This document shows, piece by piece, positions 5,515 to 7,242 of a stretch of 7,242 bases of DNA. Every line of letters starts with the position of its first letter. Within the stretch, counting starts at the first letter, position 1. The translations under genes were made by a program, and so were the position numbers. The notes below the pieces were generated by a model. The model saw only the letters and a program-made list of their open reading frames with translations. It was not told the DNA's origin and ran no database searches. The stretch comes from JBFKUL01 sp041635755 (GTDB taxonomy: Bacteria; Pseudomonadota; Gammaproteobacteria; Burkholderiales; SG8-39), in assembly GCA_041635755.1 (NCBI GenBank), contig JBFKUL010000150.1:1-7242 (forward strand), given 5' to 3'.

Positions 5515-7242
5515 TCCGTCACCCATAACATTCCTACCGACTGTGGTCCCACCAGCACCTGAGCCGATCCTTTCCTGGTCCGCGCTTCGCGCCGCGCCTC
5601 CCACGCAAGCGAACCGAGCGTATAGCCTATCACCGAGCCTGCCACCGTGTCGGAGACCCAGTGCTCGCGACTGCCCACCCGCGCGAGGTTGGTGAGCGCG
5701 GCCACACCGTAAAGCCAGTTGGCGCCGAACTCGCGTGCGTAAGGCGTAACGGCTGCCCACATCAGCGTCGTGTGGCGCGACGGGAACGACTTGAAGCGGT
5801 CCTCCGAGCTGCCCGGCTCGAACTCGGCGCGCCCCAGGCCCGCGGTGGGCCACGCGCGCCCGACCGCGTACTTGATTCCTTCGGTCAGCAGCAGCGCGCC
5901 CGCGCCCGCCTCGAGCGCCGCCACCCCCGCGTCCGAGAGCCGCGGTCGCGACTCGTCGAAGGCCGCAAGCCCCGAGGCACCGAGCGCGAGGAGCGGCAGC
6001 GCGTCGCCGAACTTGACCCCGTCCTTCACCCACCGCGAGTCGCGGTGCCGGTCGGCTTTTTCGAAGGCGCGTTTGTCGAGCGAAGCCGAAGCGAGCGTGA
6101 TCGCCGTGCCGAGGATCGCCGTGCCGACCCAGTCGACCTTGCCCGCGGCGCGCCGCATCGCGAAAAGATCTTCGCCGACGAACTCCGGCCAGCGGCGCTC
6201 GCGCACTCCGGTACCGAGATTCGGCAGGTCGTAGTCGTCCTCGCGATCGCCCAGGCGCACCATCCCATCGTGCTCGTGCAGCTGCAGCACCGAGCGCTCG
6301 GTCATGCGGTAGAGGTCTCCGGGCGAGGCCACCATCTGCCCGACGTCGCGCGTCCAGGGCGAAAGCGCAAATCCCGCGCTCGCGCGCGTATCCTGGGTGA
6401 GCAGCGGATCGAGCGGCATCGCCATGAAGATGCCCTTGTCGCGATACGGGTTCGAGGGCGAACCGGGCGAGGTGATGTCGTTGCCGTTGGTAAAGGTGTA
6501 CCACGCACCCACCTCGAAGCCGGAGGCGAAGCGCCGTTTCATCTCGAAGCGCACACCCTCGTCCTTGGCGAGAAAGCGCCCCGCGCGCGCCGTGGCGGTG
6601 ACCCCCTGCGCCATGCGGTAGTTGAGCGAGGCGATCGCGGTGAGCGTGGAGTAGTCCCGGTGCCCGAGAAAGCCTCGGAAGTCGCGCTGTTTTACCCAGT
6701 CCGCGGCGACATCGAGCGCCCAGCGCCCGTCGCGCGGCAAGTAGAGCACCTGCCCGCCGAAGCCGCTGTACATCTCCTCGTAGATGCCCGCCGAGAGCCG
6801 CGTATAGACGCGCTCCGAAGGGTGGTCGTACTTGTTCGCCAGCAGCCGCAGCAGCTTCAGGTCACCGCCGCGCTTGTACTCGGCGACGTCGGTGCGTACG
6901 CGCGGCAGCAGGCTGTTCGAGGGCTGGGTGACGTCGCTCACGTTCTCCCACAGGGTGAGCTTCACCTCGGTGTTGAGCACGAGGCCGCGGCCAAGCGGCC
7001 GGTCGTAGAGCGCGACGGCCGACAAATCAGCTTTCAGCGCGCCGGCCGGATCGTTGAAGTAAGTCGAGAGCCCGGGGCGCACCAGCAATCGCCCACCCAG
7101 GATTTCGCCGCTCAATGCAATCGCATGCGGCCCCTCGCGGCCGAGCACCAGGCGCTCGGGCAGGGGCTCCTCGAAGGCGGCGAGCGCCTCGTTCCGGTCC
7201 GCCTGCTCGCTTCGCGCCCCGGGCTTCGCATAATCGATCGCC
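5511..7242 (-). CDS. YjbH-family exopolysaccharide outer-membrane protein fused to a PAP2 phosphatase domain (partial)
   Basis: The reading frame is open to the right edge, so the true start and N-terminal part lie outside the window; about 576 residues are visible. Numbering here starts at the GTG at 7148, which is only an internal valine (preceded by LPER). Residues 1-285 look like the C-terminal half of YjbH/GfcD: alternating beta-strand sequence with conserved stretches such as DVAADWVKQRDFRGFLGHRD (146-165), RFLAKDEGVRFEMKRRFASG (191-210) and LSPWTRDVGQM (262-272). Members are outer-membrane proteins linked to exopolysaccharide export. Residues about 335-520 resemble a PAP2 phosphatase: motif 1 Lys426 to Pro434 (with Trp433 where Arg is expected), motif 2 PSRH (456-459), motif 3 Arg490, His496, Asp500. 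Several segments in this part are hydrophobic. Motifs 2 and 3 hold the usual nucleophile His and its partners. The substrate is unknown; a lipid-linked phosphate of the polysaccharide pathway is a guess. It overlaps the MORN gene by 4 bp. Confidence 0.85.
   Translation of the reverse strand, partial: AIDYAKPGARSEQADRNEALAAFEEPLPERLVLGREGPHAIALSGEILGGRLLVRPGLSTYFNDPAGALKADLSAVALYDRPLGRGLVLNTEVKLTLWENVSDVTQPSNSLLPRVRTDVAEYKRGGDLKLLRLLANKYDHPSERVYTRLSAGIYEEMYSGFGGQVLYLPRDGRWALDVAADWVKQRDFRGFLGHRDYSTLTAIASLNYRMAQGVTATARAGRFLAKDEGVRFEMKRRFASGFEVGAWYTFTNGNDITSPGSPSNPYRDKGIFMAMPLDPLLTQDTRASAGFALSPWTRDVGQMVASPGDLYRMTERSVLQLHEHDGMVRLGDREDDYDLPNLGTGVRERRWPEFVGEDLFAMRRAAGKVDWVGTAILGTAITLASASLDKRAFEKADRHRDSRWVKDGVKFGDALPLLALGASGLAAFDESRPRLSDAGVAALEAGAGALLLTEGIKYAVGRAWPTAGLGRAEFEPGSSEDRFKSFPSRHTTLMWAAVTPYAREFGANWLYGVAALTNLARVGSREHWVSDTVAGSVIGYTLGSLAWEARREARTRKGSAQVLVGPQSVGMLWVTE

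Noticed and set aside
4774..6504. A 576-codon minus-strand frame that includes the MORN protein and runs on upstream
   Set aside because: Everything upstream of 5526 is an Arg/Gly/Ala-rich frame antiparallel to no known domain and lies inside the YjbH-PAP2 gene in another frame. The MORN gene has its own starts at 5514/5526 with ribosome sites.
7146..7148. GTG at 7148 as the start of the YjbH-PAP2 gene
   Set aside because: The frame stays open to the window edge with plausible protein sequence (for example LPERL just before it), and the YjbH N-terminal region is missing, so the gene continues outside the window.

Overview
The window is GC-rich and densely coding, with codon use that strongly favours G or C in the third position. 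Protein resemblance points to a proteobacterium, most likely a betaproteobacterium; this is an inference from family resemblance, not a measured placement. Two themes are interleaved: aromatic amino acid and acyl-CoA catabolism in the middle, and envelope or exopolysaccharide functions at both edges. No tRNA, rRNA, CRISPR array or transposase gene was seen.

Left to right: (1) 40-360, plus strand, is a small exported Thr/Ala/Gly-rich protein resembling YjbE/GfcA, followed by a strong hairpin terminator at 404-431. (2) 444-1499, minus strand, is a fumarylacetoacetate hydrolase family enzyme. It is divergent, across a 112-bp gap, from (3) 1612-2757, plus strand, an acyl-CoA dehydrogenase of the LCAD/isovaleryl-CoA type. 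(4) 2758-2841 is a short convergent gap holding an 8-bp hairpin and a 13-bp inverted repeat that looks like a REP-type element. (5) 2842-4179, minus strand, is homogentisate 1,2-dioxygenase (hmgA). (6) 4237-4686, minus strand, is a small unrecognised exported protein with six cysteines and probably a CTG start. (7) 4774-5514, minus strand, is an exported MORN-repeat protein whose start overlaps the stop of (8) 5511-7242, minus strand. Gene 8 runs off the right edge and encodes the C-terminal part of a YjbH-type exopolysaccharide outer-membrane protein fused in frame to a PAP2-type phosphatase domain.

How the genes may work together: HmgA opens the homogentisate ring to maleylacetoacetate. After isomerisation by maleylacetoacetate isomerase, which is not encoded here, the FAH-family enzyme would give fumarate and acetoacetate; this is the end of the phenylalanine/tyrosine route. 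The acyl-CoA dehydrogenase lies between these two genes on the opposite strand and probably serves fatty or branched-chain acyl-CoA oxidation. Genes 8 and 7 are translationally overlapped and form an apparent envelope operon, which gene 6 may join. The YjbE/GfcA-like gene at the left edge would normally accompany a YjbH/GfcD gene in one operon, so the two halves of an EPS accessory module appear to be split around the catabolic genes.

The most interesting items are the YjbH-PAP2 fusion, with an arginine-to-tryptophan change in its first phosphatase motif, its overlap with a periplasmic MORN protein, and the split YjbE/YjbH arrangement.
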